Below, piece by piece: positions 50,735 through 60,767 of a DNA stretch of 64,000 bases (within the stretch, counting starts at the first letter, position 1; each line of letters starts with the position of its first letter). Origin of the DNA: Chryseobacterium sp. ISL-80 (GTDB taxonomy: Bacteria; Bacillota; Bacilli; Bacillales; Cytobacillaceae); NCBI GenBank assembly GCA_018613055.1, contig JAGGQZ010000013.1, positions 62,001-126,000 on the forward strand, written 5' to 3'. Under the pieces are notes generated by a model. It did no database searches and was not told where the DNA came from. It worked only from the letters and a program-made list of their open reading frames with translations. The position numbers and the translations under genes were made by a program.

Positions 50735-51169
50735 TTACACTTTTTTCGGCTGCAAAATCTTCGGCCGTGTAATAATTTTGTCCTTAAATTCGGTTAGCAG
50801 TTCCTCGCCTTTGTATCCTTTATCAAGCAGGTACTCGAGCAGCTTTTCCGGATAATCGCTCTTCGGCTTAGTCAGCTTTCCTGTTAAAAGGATGCTGGCA
50901 TGGTTCTTCAGCTTCTTTACGCAGCAAACCTTCGTAATGAATGCTGCCGGGTCGTTCTCGCGTTTGGTGATGACGACTTGGACGATGATTTCTTTGTCAT
51001 TGTCGCATGCGTCCTGAAAATACGGTATATACTTATGGTCAGTAAAAGCCTCGACAAGCCAGGTGCCTTTGTCATCCTCTTTGTTGATAATCAGGCCGTC
51101 TTCCATTTCGATATCTACTAAAGAATCCTCATCAGCCAGCTGCATTGAAATCAACTTGAACGTCTTCAT
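50735..51169 (-). CDS. ywpF: YwpF family protein
   Basis: A 144-residue soluble protein beginning MKTFKLISMQLADEDS, as in the YwpF family of Bacillus, a beta-rich protein of unknown biochemical role. The ATG at 51169 follows GGGAGGTGGTTGAC; the much longer in-frame reading upstream has no similarity and crosses the divergent region towards ssbB. Neighbour of ssbB (ywpH) as in B. subtilis. Confidence 0.85.
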   Translation of the reverse strand: MKTFKLISMQLADEDSLVDIEMEDGLIINKEDDKGTWLVEAFTDHKYIPYFQDACDNDKEIIVQVVITKRENDPAAFITKVCCVKKLKNHASILLTGKLTKPKSDYPEKLLEYLLDKGYKGEELLTEFKDKIITRPKILQPKKV

Positions 51170-51427
51170 GTCAACCACCTCCCGTATACTTGTCCAAATT
51201 ATAACACAGAGGAACTCGAAAACGAAAAAAACACCGTTTGTCGAAAGAAAAATTTCTGAATAGGCAAAATTCACTTTTGACTGGTTCAGTATAGCTGAAA
51301 ACTGATTTATGGGGGCAAGTTTTATGCAGTCAGCATTATTTTTCCAGAAAAAAAGCCATTTTCGACATTTTACACCCACCTTAAAAAGGAATATCATCAG
51401 GCTATAACGGAGAAAGGAGATGAAAAG

Positions 51428-51838
51428 GTGATTAATCAAGTAACGCTAGTAGGCAGGCTGACGCGAGATCCGGACCTCAGGTATACGCCTGAAGGCAAGG
51501 CGGTGTCGAATATCACGCTCGCGGTTAACCGCCATTATAAAAATGCCAGCGGCGAAATCGAGGCTGACTTCGTTCATTGCATCCTCTGGGGCAAGACGGC
51601 CGAGAATACGACCAACTACTGTAAAAAAGGTGCTGTTCTTGGAGTGACTGGCCGCATCCAGACACGGCACTATGACAATCAGGAAGGGAAGCGTGTCTAT
51701 GTGACCGAGGTCGTTGCCGATGGAGTCAGGTTTCTAAGTTCAAAACCGGCAGCGCCGCAGCAATCCCAGCAACCGTCCCAGGCGCCGCCACAACCCGTCC
51801 CATCTGTGCCTCAAAGAGAGGAGCTTCCATTTGTATAG
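51428..51838 (+). CDS. ssbB: Single-stranded DNA-binding protein (SsbB/YwpH-type)
   Basis: A 136-residue OB-fold SSB with [26 protein letters not shown], the [12 protein letters not shown] core and a Gln/Pro-rich tail ending EELPFV, an acidic-hydrophobic tip that recruits partner proteins. Its position next to ywpF marks it as the second SSB, which protects incoming DNA in competence in B. subtilis. It is longer than B. subtilis SsbB (113), which lacks this tip. GTG start behind AAAGGAGATG. Confidence 0.9.
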   Translation: MINQVTLVGRLTRDPDLRYTPEGKAVSNITLAVNRHYKNASGEIEADFVHCILWGKTAENTTNYCKKGAVLGVTGRIQTRHYDNQEGKRVYVTEVVADGVRFLSSKPAAPQQSQQPSQAPPQPVPSVPQREELPFV

Positions 51839-52037
51839 CGAATCCGACTCAATCGAAAAGCTGCTAGTCAGCCTGATTAAAATGGTTGGAAAAAACAATG
51901 AGAAGATCGATGAACTCACAAAGCGAGTCCGCCAGCTAGAAATTGCCTCCAAAGAACAGCAGGTCAATCGCGTCTACTCCTTCATAGCCGAGCCTCCACG
52001 ACCAAATTCCAGCCGGAAAGAATATGCCAGAACATAA
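51831..52037 (+). CDS. Hypothetical coiled-coil protein overlapping ssbB (68 aa)
   Basis: A 68-residue protein with a predicted coiled coil (about 5-45: [20 protein letters not shown] and following) and a basic tail. The TTG start overlaps the ssbB end by 8 bases and is 6 bases after GAGGAG, indicating translational coupling. Family not recognised; a partner of SsbB in competence is a guess from position. Confidence 0.6.
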   Translation: MYSESDSIEKLLVSLIKMVGKNNEKIDELTKRVRQLEIASKEQQVNRVYSFIAEPPRPNSSRKEYART

Positions 52038-52141
52038 CGAAGAAAAATAAATACACATAAGAATTTCCTCGGTACACCTCACTAAGGACCTTCAAGAGAG
52101 AAATTCAATAACCGTATCTCCAATATACCCTCAATTTTGAT

Positions 52142-52166
52142 GCCGGCTGATTAGCCGGCTTTTTTA
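52142..52166 (+). terminator. Terminator after the ssbB operon
   Basis: GCCGGCT pairs with AGCCGGC (52142-52148 and 52153-52159), followed by seven T residues. Confidence 0.9.
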
Positions 52167-52319
52167 TGATTAAATTCATATTTGTATTTTATCAATATTA
52201 GATTTATGAAAAGTTAGTATAATATTTTTAAAAGGCGATGTACGATAAAATCAAGCCATGACTACCTATGATGGGGAGCTTTTGTATTTGGATAAGGCGT
52301 AAAGGAGATGAGACTCCAA

Positions 52320-53165
52320 ATGAAGAGAAATAAGCTTTGGGGAGCTATGCTATTAACTGCATTACTGATTGGTATTGGACTTTGGTGGACAATAACAGAG
52401 ATGAAAGACCGAAGAGACCCGCTGAATCAAGCTGACGCATTTGTGTACACGGATAACGGCATGCTTTATTGGTTTGAACTGACAAGTCGAAAAGGGAAAG
52501 TGGAAGGAAGTCTTCACCAGCAGAAGCTGATGGATGGGTATAGTGAATCGCCTTATATCGAAGAAAAAACCTTTCCGCTGACTGGAGAATCGACTGAGAA
52601 GGGGTATGAATTCATTGTAAATGCAGATGGAAAAAGAATAGCATATCATGCTTTCTTTTCCGGGCCACACCTTTCCGTACAAAAGCTTCAGGAAAAAGAC
52701 AGTCATTTATACAATCCTGTTAGTGAAGAAGAACTTGCTGAATATGTTGATGCTTTGCTAAACTATCACGCAGAAGAAAAAGAAAATGAACGATTAAGAA
52801 AGTTCTTCTCGGACCTGCGTCAGGTATTCGGATACCTTCACACCTCAGAGGACGGCTCATACCAGTTGTTCATCAAAATCGATGAAGCCTTGCTTGAAGG
52901 TGAACTGACAGGCTCTCTTTTTATGGTGGAGGCCACCGATGATAAAAATCAGCCGTATGAAGAGAGCAAGTATGTTCTGAATGGAGTAACAGACGGACAG
53001 ATGGTGGAATTATACACCACCGTGGACAATAAAAAGATCAAAATGACAGGGGATTTTCATGACGATGCTCAAAGTTTCGACCTGTCGTTCTGGAAAGCCA
53101 ATAAACAGCTGACCTTTAATGCTATAAACAAAGAGGAGTATCAAAAAATTCCATTCTTTCGCTAA
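52320..53165 (+). CDS. Hypothetical membrane-anchored protein
   Basis: A 281-residue protein with one N-terminal membrane helix (about 6-26) and a soluble, mixed alpha/beta extracellular part with a charged helix around residues 125-165. The ATG at 52320 is preferred; an in-frame ATG at 52308 abuts the AAAGGAG site. No lipobox and no recognised domain. It has its own terminator. Confidence 0.65.
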   Translation: MKRNKLWGAMLLTALLIGIGLWWTITEMKDRRDPLNQADAFVYTDNGMLYWFELTSRKGKVEGSLHQQKLMDGYSESPYIEEKTFPLTGESTEKGYEFIVNADGKRIAYHAFFSGPHLSVQKLQEKDSHLYNPVSEEELAEYVDALLNYHAEEKENERLRKFFSDLRQVFGYLHTSEDGSYQLFIKIDEALLEGELTGSLFMVEATDDKNQPYEESKYVLNGVTDGQMVELYTTVDNKKIKMTGDFHDDAQSFDLSFWKANKQLTFNAINKEEYQKIPFFR

Positions 53166-53169
53166 ACGA

Positions 53170-53204
53170 ACGGAGCACAGGGTAACATCCCTGTGCTCCG
53201 TTTT
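53170..53204 (+). terminator. Terminator between convergent genes
   Basis: A perfect 13-bp stem ACGGAGCACAGGG/CCCTGTGCTCCGT (53170-53182 and 53189-53201) with TTTT after it. Confidence 0.85.
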
Positions 53205-53206
53205 AC

Positions 53207-56032
53207 TTATGATAAAAACACCAAATCATGCAATTCATCCGTAGAAAGCTCAGTGATCCAGCTGTCACTCTGAATAATCTGGTCGTTCAATGACTGTTTT
53301 TTCTCGAGCATAGCATCAATTTTCTCTTCAAGCGTGCCGGTGCTGATCAGCTTGTGCACGTGCACGAACCGGCTCTGTCCGATGCGGTAGGCGCGGTCGG
53401 TTGCCTGGTTTTCGACGGCTGGATTCCACCAACGGTCGTAATGGACAACATGGTTCGCCGCGGTAAGGTTGAGCCCGGTTCCTCCGGCCTTGAGTGACAG
53501 CAGGAACACAGGGAACTCACGATTCTGGAATTTCGTAATCAGCTCATCACGCTTCGTCTTTGGCAGGCTGCCGTTCAGAAACGGTACATCGATGCCGAAT
53601 TTCTTTTTCAGTGCAGCCTGTATCATCTCGCCCATTCCAATATACTGGGTAAAAATGATGCAGCTTTCTTCCTGTTCGAGGACTGCGCTCACGAGATCGA
53701 TCATCTTCTCCATCTTCGCAGACCGGTCAATCAAATGCTTCGGATTTTCTTCCTTTAAATAAAGTGCTGGATGATTGCACAGCTGCTTCAGCCTGCTCAA
53801 CAGCTGCAGAATCAGGCCTTTGCGCTCGAAGCTGGACAATGTTTCGATTTGTGCGAACGTGTCCTTGACGAGCTGCTCGTATAAGGAAGCCTGCTCGGCA
53901 GACAGCGGGCAGTATTCCTTCTGTTCGACCTTGTCCGGCAGGTTCAGTGCGACTTCTTCATCCTTCTTCGTCCGTCTCAGCAGGAACGGCTTGATCAATG
54001 ACTGCAGCTTGGTGATTTTTTCTTTTTTATCTTCCTTCTCAATCGGCAAAATAAATTCTTTCTGGAATTGTCCTGCACTGCCAAGGTAGCCTCGATTCGT
54101 GAAGTCGAAGATCGACCACAACTCAGACAACCGGTTTTCCATCGGCGTCCCGGTCAGGGCGATATGGTGCTTGCCCTTCAGCTTCCTTACTGCGCGCGAC
54201 TGCTTTGTATCGGCGTTCTTAATATTTTGCGCCTCATCAATCGCAATGCTGCTCCATTCAACGCTCTCAAGATCATCAAAATCAAGGTGCGTCAATCCGT
54301 AGGAAGTCAGCACTATATCCGATGCCATCGCTTCTTCGTTAAAAAGAGTACCCTTCAGGCGGTTCGGTCCGTAATGCAGATGGACGCGCAGGTCCGGGGC
54401 GAAGCGCTCGACTTCTTTTTGCCAGTTGCCAAGCACGGACGTAGGGCAGATGATCAACGACGGATGCCCGTCACCTTCCTGCTCTTTTACCGACAGGATA
54501 TAAGAAATCAGCTGGATCGTCTTCCCGAGGCCCATATCATCGGCAAGCAAGGCGCCGAACCCATACTTCCGCAGGAACAGCAGCCAATTCATGCCGAGCT
54601 TCTGGTACGGGCGCAGCTCACCGTGCAAGCCCGCAGGCACCGGTGAATCCGGGATTTCCTTCGTTTCCGACAGCTGCTTCATCATCTGCTTCCAGTGGCG
54701 ATTCAGCTCGATCTGGATTTTCGCGAACGCGCGCGGATCATCAAGTGCTTCGCCATCTTCTTCCTCATCGGAAAGCTCCTGCTGCAGAAGGTCACGGATG
54801 TGCAAGCCTTCTTTATCTGCTTTTTTCATCATTTCCTGGATCTGGCGGATAAAGCCATGGTCAAGCTTGATCCATCGGCCCTTCAGATAAACGAGCCGGC
54901 GCTTTTCATTCACAAGGCGCTGAAAGTCATCCTCGCTCAAGTCCACTCCGTTCATCGAGAAACGCCAGTCATAGTCGAGCATCGCGTTCAGGCCGACGAA
55001 CGAACGGCGGTAGCCAGTCTGGCCCTTCAATCTTGCCTTCACCTTCAAGTTTGCGTTCTTGATCGCTTCCCACCAGGAAGGGAGGAGGATTTCAATGCCG
55101 AGCGCAATCAGCGTCTCGCTCGCCTCGGTTAAAAACATCCAGGCTTCATCCTCGGTGAGGGTCGACTTCAAACGGCCATCTTCCTCAATCCATGGAAAAA
55201 TTGACGCCAGCCGCTTTTCTTCGTCTTCAACCTTATCACTGAAGTCATCCCAGCCGGCAGGGTAGCTCCCATAATCACGGGCTTCAATCATCATTGGCTC
55301 TTCTTTTCCGCGTAAAAATAAGCCCAGTTTCCAATCACCGAAATCATCCATCGGCTCCTCGAGGCGCATCCCGATCGAAAATGGCGCCGGATTTTCCTTG
55401 AGGCCAATCCACTCCAGCCAGCGATCCTCATCAAAATAAGCTGCCAACTGCGTGGCCGAAAGCTGCTTATTCCGCAGCACATCCAGCTTATCGCCAAGCA
55501 GGTATTTCATCGTCTCATTTTCATGGAAGTATGACTCCAAACTGTGATGGAACAACTCCGCTACGAACTCCCGCACCAGCAGCTTTTTGTCACCAATCAC
55601 AAGTTCTTCCTCCCAGAACGGCTCATGGAATTCATCAAGCACGCTCTCTGGAAGCTTCCATCGGAAATCCTCGCCATCAAGCTGGGTAAAATCAGGATGC
55701 CACTCCTTCGCAAGGATCGCATCAAAAATCGCATGGGCCGTGGATAGACAGATATCGCCAACATCGTCCCATTCCCACTCAACAAGCCGGTTGAAGCTTT
55801 CCTCGCCGAACAGCGTCACGAGCTGCCACGCGCTAAGGGTCACTCCCTCAGAAACGCCCCACTTGTCAGACTCCACCATCGTTCCGTAATAACTCTCCTT
55901 ATGACGGAAAAACAGCAGCTTCTTCCATTCAGCGGTCTTAAGCTCGAAGCCATCAAAATCCTCGGCTCTCAAAAAATAACGACCGCCCACAACCGGTACC
56001 ACATCTATATGAATCTGCTTGATCTCAAGCAT
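53207..56032 (-). CDS. ywqA: SNF2-family DNA translocase/helicase YwqA
   Basis: A 941-residue Swi2/Snf2 superfamily 2 ATPase. The N-terminal half is a bacterial SNF2-associated region; the motor (about 470-940) shows LADDMGLGKTIQLI (Walker A), DEAQNIKN (Walker B/DEAQ), LTGTPMENR, LKAGGTGLNLTAANHVVHYDRWWNPAVENQATDRAYRIGQ (motifs V and VI). It should translocate on duplex DNA; its cellular role is not fixed. AAGGAGG lies 8 bases before the ATG at 56032. It is paired with the SWIM protein upstream, as in B. subtilis ywqA-ywqB. Confidence 0.93.
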   Translation of the reverse strand: MLEIKQIHIDVVPVVGGRYFLRAEDFDGFELKTAEWKKLLFFRHKESYYGTMVESDKWGVSEGVTLSAWQLVTLFGEESFNRLVEWEWDDVGDICLSTAHAIFDAILAKEWHPDFTQLDGEDFRWKLPESVLDEFHEPFWEEELVIGDKKLLVREFVAELFHHSLESYFHENETMKYLLGDKLDVLRNKQLSATQLAAYFDEDRWLEWIGLKENPAPFSIGMRLEEPMDDFGDWKLGLFLRGKEEPMMIEARDYGSYPAGWDDFSDKVEDEEKRLASIFPWIEEDGRLKSTLTEDEAWMFLTEASETLIALGIEILLPSWWEAIKNANLKVKARLKGQTGYRRSFVGLNAMLDYDWRFSMNGVDLSEDDFQRLVNEKRRLVYLKGRWIKLDHGFIRQIQEMMKKADKEGLHIRDLLQQELSDEEEDGEALDDPRAFAKIQIELNRHWKQMMKQLSETKEIPDSPVPAGLHGELRPYQKLGMNWLLFLRKYGFGALLADDMGLGKTIQLISYILSVKEQEGDGHPSLIICPTSVLGNWQKEVERFAPDLRVHLHYGPNRLKGTLFNEEAMASDIVLTSYGLTHLDFDDLESVEWSSIAIDEAQNIKNADTKQSRAVRKLKGKHHIALTGTPMENRLSELWSIFDFTNRGYLGSAGQFQKEFILPIEKEDKKEKITKLQSLIKPFLLRRTKKDEEVALNLPDKVEQKEYCPLSAEQASLYEQLVKDTFAQIETLSSFERKGLILQLLSRLKQLCNHPALYLKEENPKHLIDRSAKMEKMIDLVSAVLEQEESCIIFTQYIGMGEMIQAALKKKFGIDVPFLNGSLPKTKRDELITKFQNREFPVFLLSLKAGGTGLNLTAANHVVHYDRWWNPAVENQATDRAYRIGQSRFVHVHKLISTGTLEEKIDAMLEKKQSLNDQIIQSDSWITELSTDELHDLVFLS

Positions 56033-56048
56033 CAAAAAACACCTCCTT

Positions 56049-56096
56049 GGGACATGGGGACGGTTCAGTTGACCTTGCGCTTAAGAACAGTCCCCG
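56049..56096. repeat. GACGGTTC-core hairpin repeat between ywqB and ywqA
   Basis: GGGGAC-G-GTTC pairs with GAAC-A-GTCCCC (56056-56066 and 56085-56095, one mismatch) around an 18-nt loop. Same GGGGACGGTTC core as the copies in the T7SS island. It lies within the 71-base ywqB-ywqA gap, just upstream of the ywqA ribosome site. Confidence 0.65.
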
Positions 56097-56103
56097 ATTT
56101 CCA

Positions 56104-57732
56104 TCACTCTACCTCAATCAGCTTGCTCCGTGTCAGCTCTTCATGAAACGCCCTCAGTCTCTTCGTTTTCACGAGCAGCTTCGCGAAAAACTCTTCCCAC
56201 TCGGGCACACGCTTCAGTTTTTTATAAACTGTCCGCAGTTTTTTCAGCAATCGTGCGGCCTGCTTGTAGCTGCTGCGGTTTTTCATGTCGATCAGGTCCC
56301 CGACCATTTGGTGGTACAAGGGGATTAAAACCTCAGGCGCCGCCTTTTGTAATTCTTTAAGGCGGTCGTTCGAAATCGAATTATATTCAAAGCCAAAGTA
56401 CGATTGGAGCTCGCCCCATTGTTCGTACTGGCCTTTTTCAAACAAAGAATCTTCATATTCGTAAAAGCTGTACGGCATCGCCTGTGCCAGCGCTCGGTCA
56501 TACAGTTCGCCGCGGCCAATCTCTCGGGTGTAAGCACCGACAAGCTTCAACGCATAGCGTGTGAATTTCTTGCAAGTGTAATACTCACCCAGGTGCTTCA
56601 GATAATTCCGCAGCTGCTGGACGAGGTAATCGATGAACGGTGCCATCCGGTTCCACTCGCGCTGTACACGGAAACCGTCCAGCCAGTAAAACATAAAAGG
56701 AAGGGAGCTAACAGGTAGAGCAGTGAATCGTTTCAGTGCCTCCCCGTCCTGCTTTGCTAAAACAAGCTGGTGAATCAAGGCGACTTCCTCAACCCGATCC
56801 CGTTTGCCATCGCCAAACGCTTCAAGCCTTGCTAACTCAGCCTCGCGCCACCCAGTGTTTTTAAAAAGCTTTTCCCACAGCAAGCGGTATAAATCAATCC
56901 GGTCATAGCCCCCAGTAGCGTCAGGCTCTGTCAATCTGACGGCATCATCCTTCAAGCGCTCCAGGAATGTATCAAACGAAAATGGCATCGTTCCGTAAGC
57001 GAGCCGCTCGATGTATTCCTCGGCGTCATGGAACAAATCCTCAAACAGCGGCCGGTAATACCGGTCCATCGTCGCCTCCTCGTCGTGGCCGGAATCAATA
57101 GCCAGATCGGTGAGCAAATTGAATGAATGGACCGACGCCGCAATCAGATAGAGGTTTTTCCATACAGATTCAAGCGGTGCGGAGACCTCCACGCGGCGAA
57201 TATACGAGCGAAATAACCCGGGCACAACATAAGCACGCGGTTCGCCCTGGCCAAGGACGATTTCCTCGAAGTTTTCCCGGAAAGAGGCGGCCCAGCTGTC
57301 ATAATCATGATCCGTCCGGTTGTTCTTTTTCACCAGATCCTTCGCGCGCTGCAGTCCCCATTTTTCGGCGTTCAGCTGTTCCTTTGCAGGCTTGCGCCAG
57401 GCTTCGACCCAGTAGGATACACTCGCGACATCGCTGTATGCCTGGAAAAACGCAGCCAGCCGATGCCGGCAAAATGAGTCGGCAGGGCAGGTGCAGCTGC
57501 TCTCCTCAGGATCGGAAACATTTATGTACACACGGACCGGTGTCACGTCCTGGACTGTTGCCCAGATCGATTTCACCATGTATTTCAGGTGGTGGACTGT
57601 CCCCTGGCGATAGAGCATCAGCCCTTTCTGTACAAGGCGGGCGTCCTCCTCGACCTCGGATTTAAGGATCGTATTCAGTTTTGCGGCAGCTTCTTTAAAA
57701 ATCGGTGCCTGGTTATCAGGTATGACAGCCAC
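56104..57732 (-). CDS. ywqB: SWIM zinc-finger protein YwqB
   Basis: A 542-residue protein with a SWIM zinc finger near the N-terminus (CTCPADSFCRH, C-x-C...C-x-H at about residues 80-92), followed by a long helical region. SWIM domains bind DNA or protein, and SWIM proteins are regularly encoded beside SNF2 ATPases. The start is taken as the GTG at 57732 behind GGGGGAATC; longer in-frame readings have no ribosome site. Transcribed before ywqA. Confidence 0.85.
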   Translation of the reverse strand: MAVIPDNQAPIFKEAAAKLNTILKSEVEEDARLVQKGLMLYRQGTVHHLKYMVKSIWATVQDVTPVRVYINVSDPEESSCTCPADSFCRHRLAAFFQAYSDVASVSYWVEAWRKPAKEQLNAEKWGLQRAKDLVKKNNRTDHDYDSWAASFRENFEEIVLGQGEPRAYVVPGLFRSYIRRVEVSAPLESVWKNLYLIAASVHSFNLLTDLAIDSGHDEEATMDRYYRPLFEDLFHDAEEYIERLAYGTMPFSFDTFLERLKDDAVRLTEPDATGGYDRIDLYRLLWEKLFKNTGWREAELARLEAFGDGKRDRVEEVALIHQLVLAKQDGEALKRFTALPVSSLPFMFYWLDGFRVQREWNRMAPFIDYLVQQLRNYLKHLGEYYTCKKFTRYALKLVGAYTREIGRGELYDRALAQAMPYSFYEYEDSLFEKGQYEQWGELQSYFGFEYNSISNDRLKELQKAAPEVLIPLYHQMVGDLIDMKNRSSYKQAARLLKKLRTVYKKLKRVPEWEEFFAKLLVKTKRLRAFHEELTRSKLIEVE

Positions 57733-58014
57733 AGCGATTCCCCCGTTCACGCAGCATCGTTCGTTCTTTTTCAAAATATATGGCATAATTCGACAAGTAC
57801 ATCGGACAAGCTTTGTTAAAATCAAAATAAGAAAAAAACATATTCTTCTATTATACCCAAAAAAGAGCCATTCGAGGAGTGGGGAAGTAAGATGAAACAA
57901 AATCATGGGACTAATCGTCCAACTTTCATAGAGGTATTGGTTAATATTTCAATAATGGAAATCATTCATATAAAATAGAAGGTAGACAAGCAACTACAAT
58001 CTGGGGGCCTAGAA

Positions 58015-58677
58015 ATGGAGAACAGAATAGAAGTAATCCGCGGACTTTTTAACTATAACTACTATACATATAAGCTAAGAGATACAGAACGGTTTCCGGG
58101 GATCTGGAAAAAAACGATCCTGTTCATCCTGCTGAGCGGATTGATTTTCGGGTTCAGCGCCTATTTTGGAGTGGATTCCGAATACTTATCAAAAAAACTG
58201 ACCTCGATCCCAAGGGCAGAATATGAAATGAATAAAGCCCTGTTTCTTGCAGGGCAGATCATCCAGGGACTATTTTTCGGCGCTATCATGCTCTTCCTGC
58301 CGGCATTGTTTTTCTGGACGTTGACAGACCTGGAGTTCAAGAGATTGCTCACCATCCAACTGTTCGTTATGCCGATCTTGCTTCTGGAAAAATTATTGAT
58401 TGTGCCGATGGCAATATATCTTGGGCTGACAAAAATATCTTCACCGTTTTCATTAGGTGTAATCGCTCAATACATAACAGGAAATGATTTCATCATCCAG
58501 TTCCTTGCCTACATATCAATCTTTAAAATCTGGGCTATTTTCATAGAATACAAGTATTTAAAAGCAATGACAGACAAAAATCCGAAGATCATCCTGCTGC
58601 TCGTGATCGTCATTCATCTTGTCATATGGCTTTTTGCGGCTCTCATTTCATTTGTTCGAATGGAAAATATCCTTTAA
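58015..58677 (+). CDS. Yip1-like/YknW-type membrane protein
   Basis: A 220-residue protein with five membrane helices and a cytosolic N-terminus beginning with a short charged segment, arranged as in the Yip1/YknW family. It is 15 bases upstream of a HlyD-like adaptor, the yknW-yknX order of B. subtilis, where they work with an ABC transporter (YknYZ). AT-content and ATG at 58015 with GGGGG site support the gene. Confidence 0.75.
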   Translation: MENRIEVIRGLFNYNYYTYKLRDTERFPGIWKKTILFILLSGLIFGFSAYFGVDSEYLSKKLTSIPRAEYEMNKALFLAGQIIQGLFFGAIMLFLPALFFWTLTDLEFKRLLTIQLFVMPILLLEKLLIVPMAIYLGLTKISSPFSLGVIAQYITGNDFIIQFLAYISIFKIWAIFIEYKYLKAMTDKNPKIILLLVIVIHLVIWLFAALISFVRMENIL

Positions 58678-58692
58678 GGGAGGGGAATAACC

Positions 58693-59922
58693 ATGAAAAA
58701 GAAGACGGTCATCCTGTTGTCCGCAGGAATTCTATTCGTATCAGGCAATCTCTATCTGGCACTCAAGGATGACGGCAAGGCGGTTCGCTCCTCCTATATC
58801 AATAACTGGGCGAAAATCGGGAAGGAGACGCTGACAGAAACCCTTCATGCAGAAGGTGTCGTCACTCCTGAGGAGGAGCATCATGTTTACTATGATCCCA
58901 ATTCCAGCGAGTTTAAAAGCTTTCTTGTAAAAGAAGGCGACGAGGTGGATACCGGAACTCCGCTTTTTGAATATTCCTCTGATAACATCGACAAGGAGCT
59001 GGCAAGGCTCGAGGCAGAGAAAGACCAGCTGGAAACAGAGGCGACATTGCTTGATGAACAAATAAAGCAGCTTTCCTACCTGCAGACTGTTTCCGCCTCC
59101 ACAACTGACAATAGTCTGCCTGTTGCCGGCAACGGAACAGCAGCCGATTCGTCAAACGATCTGATGGCAGTATCAATCGAGAAAGAAATCTATGACAAGG
59201 AACTGGAAAAAAGCCGTGTGGAAGCAGAAATCGACAAGTACGATGACCTGATCGATTCATACGACGGCAGCGACCAGCTTGAAATCAGCAGCGAAGTCGC
59301 TGGATCGGTGAAGAAAATCGATTACGAACTGAATAATCCAATCGTGACGATCATTTCAGACACGCCAAAGGTTGAAGGGACCTTTTCAGAAAGAGACCTG
59401 AAAAATGTCCAGGAAGGCATGGAAGTGTACGTAAAATCGGATATGCTCAAAGGTGCAATCGGCGGTACGCTCACTAAAATTGCGAAACATCCAGATTCTG
59501 ATCCTTCGGTAAAAAAAGAAAGCCAATTTCCGTTTGAGATTCAACTTGAACTAGAAGAGGAAGAGATTGTACACGGCACACATGTCGATGTTTCAGTCGT
59601 CACCAACCAGGTGGTCAATGCGGCAGTCGTTCCACAACGTTCATTAGATAAAGGCAAGAAAAACAGTTATGTCTATATCCTGAATGAAGTAGGAAAAGTA
59701 GAAAAACGCAAAATCAAAAAGGGTCTAGAAGTCGGCGGAAAGACCGAGGTGAAAAAGGGAGCCAAACCAGGCGAACTCTTTGTCCGCGAACCGGAAAACG
59801 TCCAAAAAGCCGACAGCCCTTTCTTCAGTAAACTGAAACCAGGCTCACTGGCTAAAAAGACGTTCAAGGAAGAAGGAAAACGTAATCTGTTCAAACAAGT
59901 GATGGTTGGATTTTTTAAATAA
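58693..59922 (+). CDS. HlyD/RND-type membrane fusion (adaptor) protein, YknX-like
   Basis: A 409-residue adaptor: N-terminal membrane anchor (about 5-24), lipoyl-like half-motif (SSEFKSFLVKEGDEVDTGTPLFEY), coiled-coil hairpin (about 95-200, interrupted by a Ser/Thr/Asn-rich loop), second lipoyl half (SSEVAGSVKKIDYELNNPI), beta-barrel and a C-terminal membrane-proximal domain. Such proteins link a membrane pump to the outside in export of toxic peptides or lipids. No ABC or RND pump gene is present downstream here. GGAGGGG precedes the ATG. Confidence 0.85.
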   Translation: MKKKTVILLSAGILFVSGNLYLALKDDGKAVRSSYINNWAKIGKETLTETLHAEGVVTPEEEHHVYYDPNSSEFKSFLVKEGDEVDTGTPLFEYSSDNIDKELARLEAEKDQLETEATLLDEQIKQLSYLQTVSASTTDNSLPVAGNGTAADSSNDLMAVSIEKEIYDKELEKSRVEAEIDKYDDLIDSYDGSDQLEISSEVAGSVKKIDYELNNPIVTIISDTPKVEGTFSERDLKNVQEGMEVYVKSDMLKGAIGGTLTKIAKHPDSDPSVKKESQFPFEIQLELEEEEIVHGTHVDVSVVTNQVVNAAVVPQRSLDKGKKNSYVYILNEVGKVEKRKIKKGLEVGGKTEVKKGAKPGELFVREPENVQKADSPFFSKLKPGSLAKKTFKEEGKRNLFKQVMVGFFK

Positions 59923-59985
59923 GATAGAGGGAGTACTTAATTTTTTAAAAGCTAAGGCTCCCATCCCTGATTTAAGGAGAGTAAA

Positions 59986-60741
59986 ATGTCAGTCAAAGAA
60001 GAGGATCTTTTCAAAATCAAAATGGCTGGTTATGGCCGCTTGAGACCGGACAGTGTTCCTGGCTTCTTTTGGGGTGCGATTGTATTTGGAGGAGTGGCTT
60101 GGATTGTCTCATTATTTGGAGTAATCAACGGTACCTATTTGGCGAGCTCTTTACTTCAAACCTCAGTGAAAGTCGCGACAGTGATTTTTGGAGCCCAGTT
60201 ACTATTATCGATTTTATTTTCAATCACTCCTATTTCCTATGCGCTTCAAAAATTGCAGCTGATTTTTGCTACACTCGTAGCGTTCAAATTTTCGATTGAT
60301 TATTACTTGTTCTTTTTTACGGTCGCTGATTTGGAGGATGCACCACAGTATATATTTAATACTGGTTTTCTCTTAATGGCAGGCGGGATTCTCTTATTAA
60401 TCTTGATGACAGTCAGGGCCTTCAAAAGGGCTAAGCAAGGGGAACTAAGAAAAGAAGGCGAAGGCCTTTATAATTTTAAAGAAACGAAAAATTACCTGAC
60501 AGGTGCAGGTGTGTTCGGGATTGTCATGATTGCAGGCTCTCTAGCCCGCTCCATATCCAACATGGAGGGAAGCATCGGAATGTTCTTCATTCTGTTCCTT
60601 TGCATCACAATACAATATTCCGTGGCCATTGCTTTGCCAGAATTCATTTTGCTGATATACGGCAAGTTTAAATTTAAACCCTTTATTGTTCCCCCTAGAA
60701 ACCGCCAACGCAACAAAAAGAGGAAGGCAGCCCGTTTTTAA
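59986..60741 (+). CDS. Hypothetical polytopic membrane protein
   Basis: A 251-residue protein with six or so membrane helices (two in the first third, the rest spread to residue 230) and a very basic C-terminus (RNRQRNKKRKAARF). A charged loop lies at about 150-175. AAGGAGAG precedes the ATG. Third gene of the Yip1-HlyD operon; no family recognised. Confidence 0.7.
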   Translation: MSVKEEDLFKIKMAGYGRLRPDSVPGFFWGAIVFGGVAWIVSLFGVINGTYLASSLLQTSVKVATVIFGAQLLLSILFSITPISYALQKLQLIFATLVAFKFSIDYYLFFFTVADLEDAPQYIFNTGFLLMAGGILLLILMTVRAFKRAKQGELRKEGEGLYNFKETKNYLTGAGVFGIVMIAGSLARSISNMEGSIGMFFILFLCITIQYSVAIALPEFILLIYGKFKFKPFIVPPRNRQRNKKRKAARF

Positions 60742-60767
60742 TATAGCTTTTGTTAGGAGGAGAAATT

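Noticed and set aside
51298-51362. ComK boxes upstream of ssbB
   Set aside because: Two AAAA-N5-TTTT-like boxes exist, but their separation (about 39 bases, one box imperfect) does not fit the 8, 18 or 31-base spacing of K-boxes.
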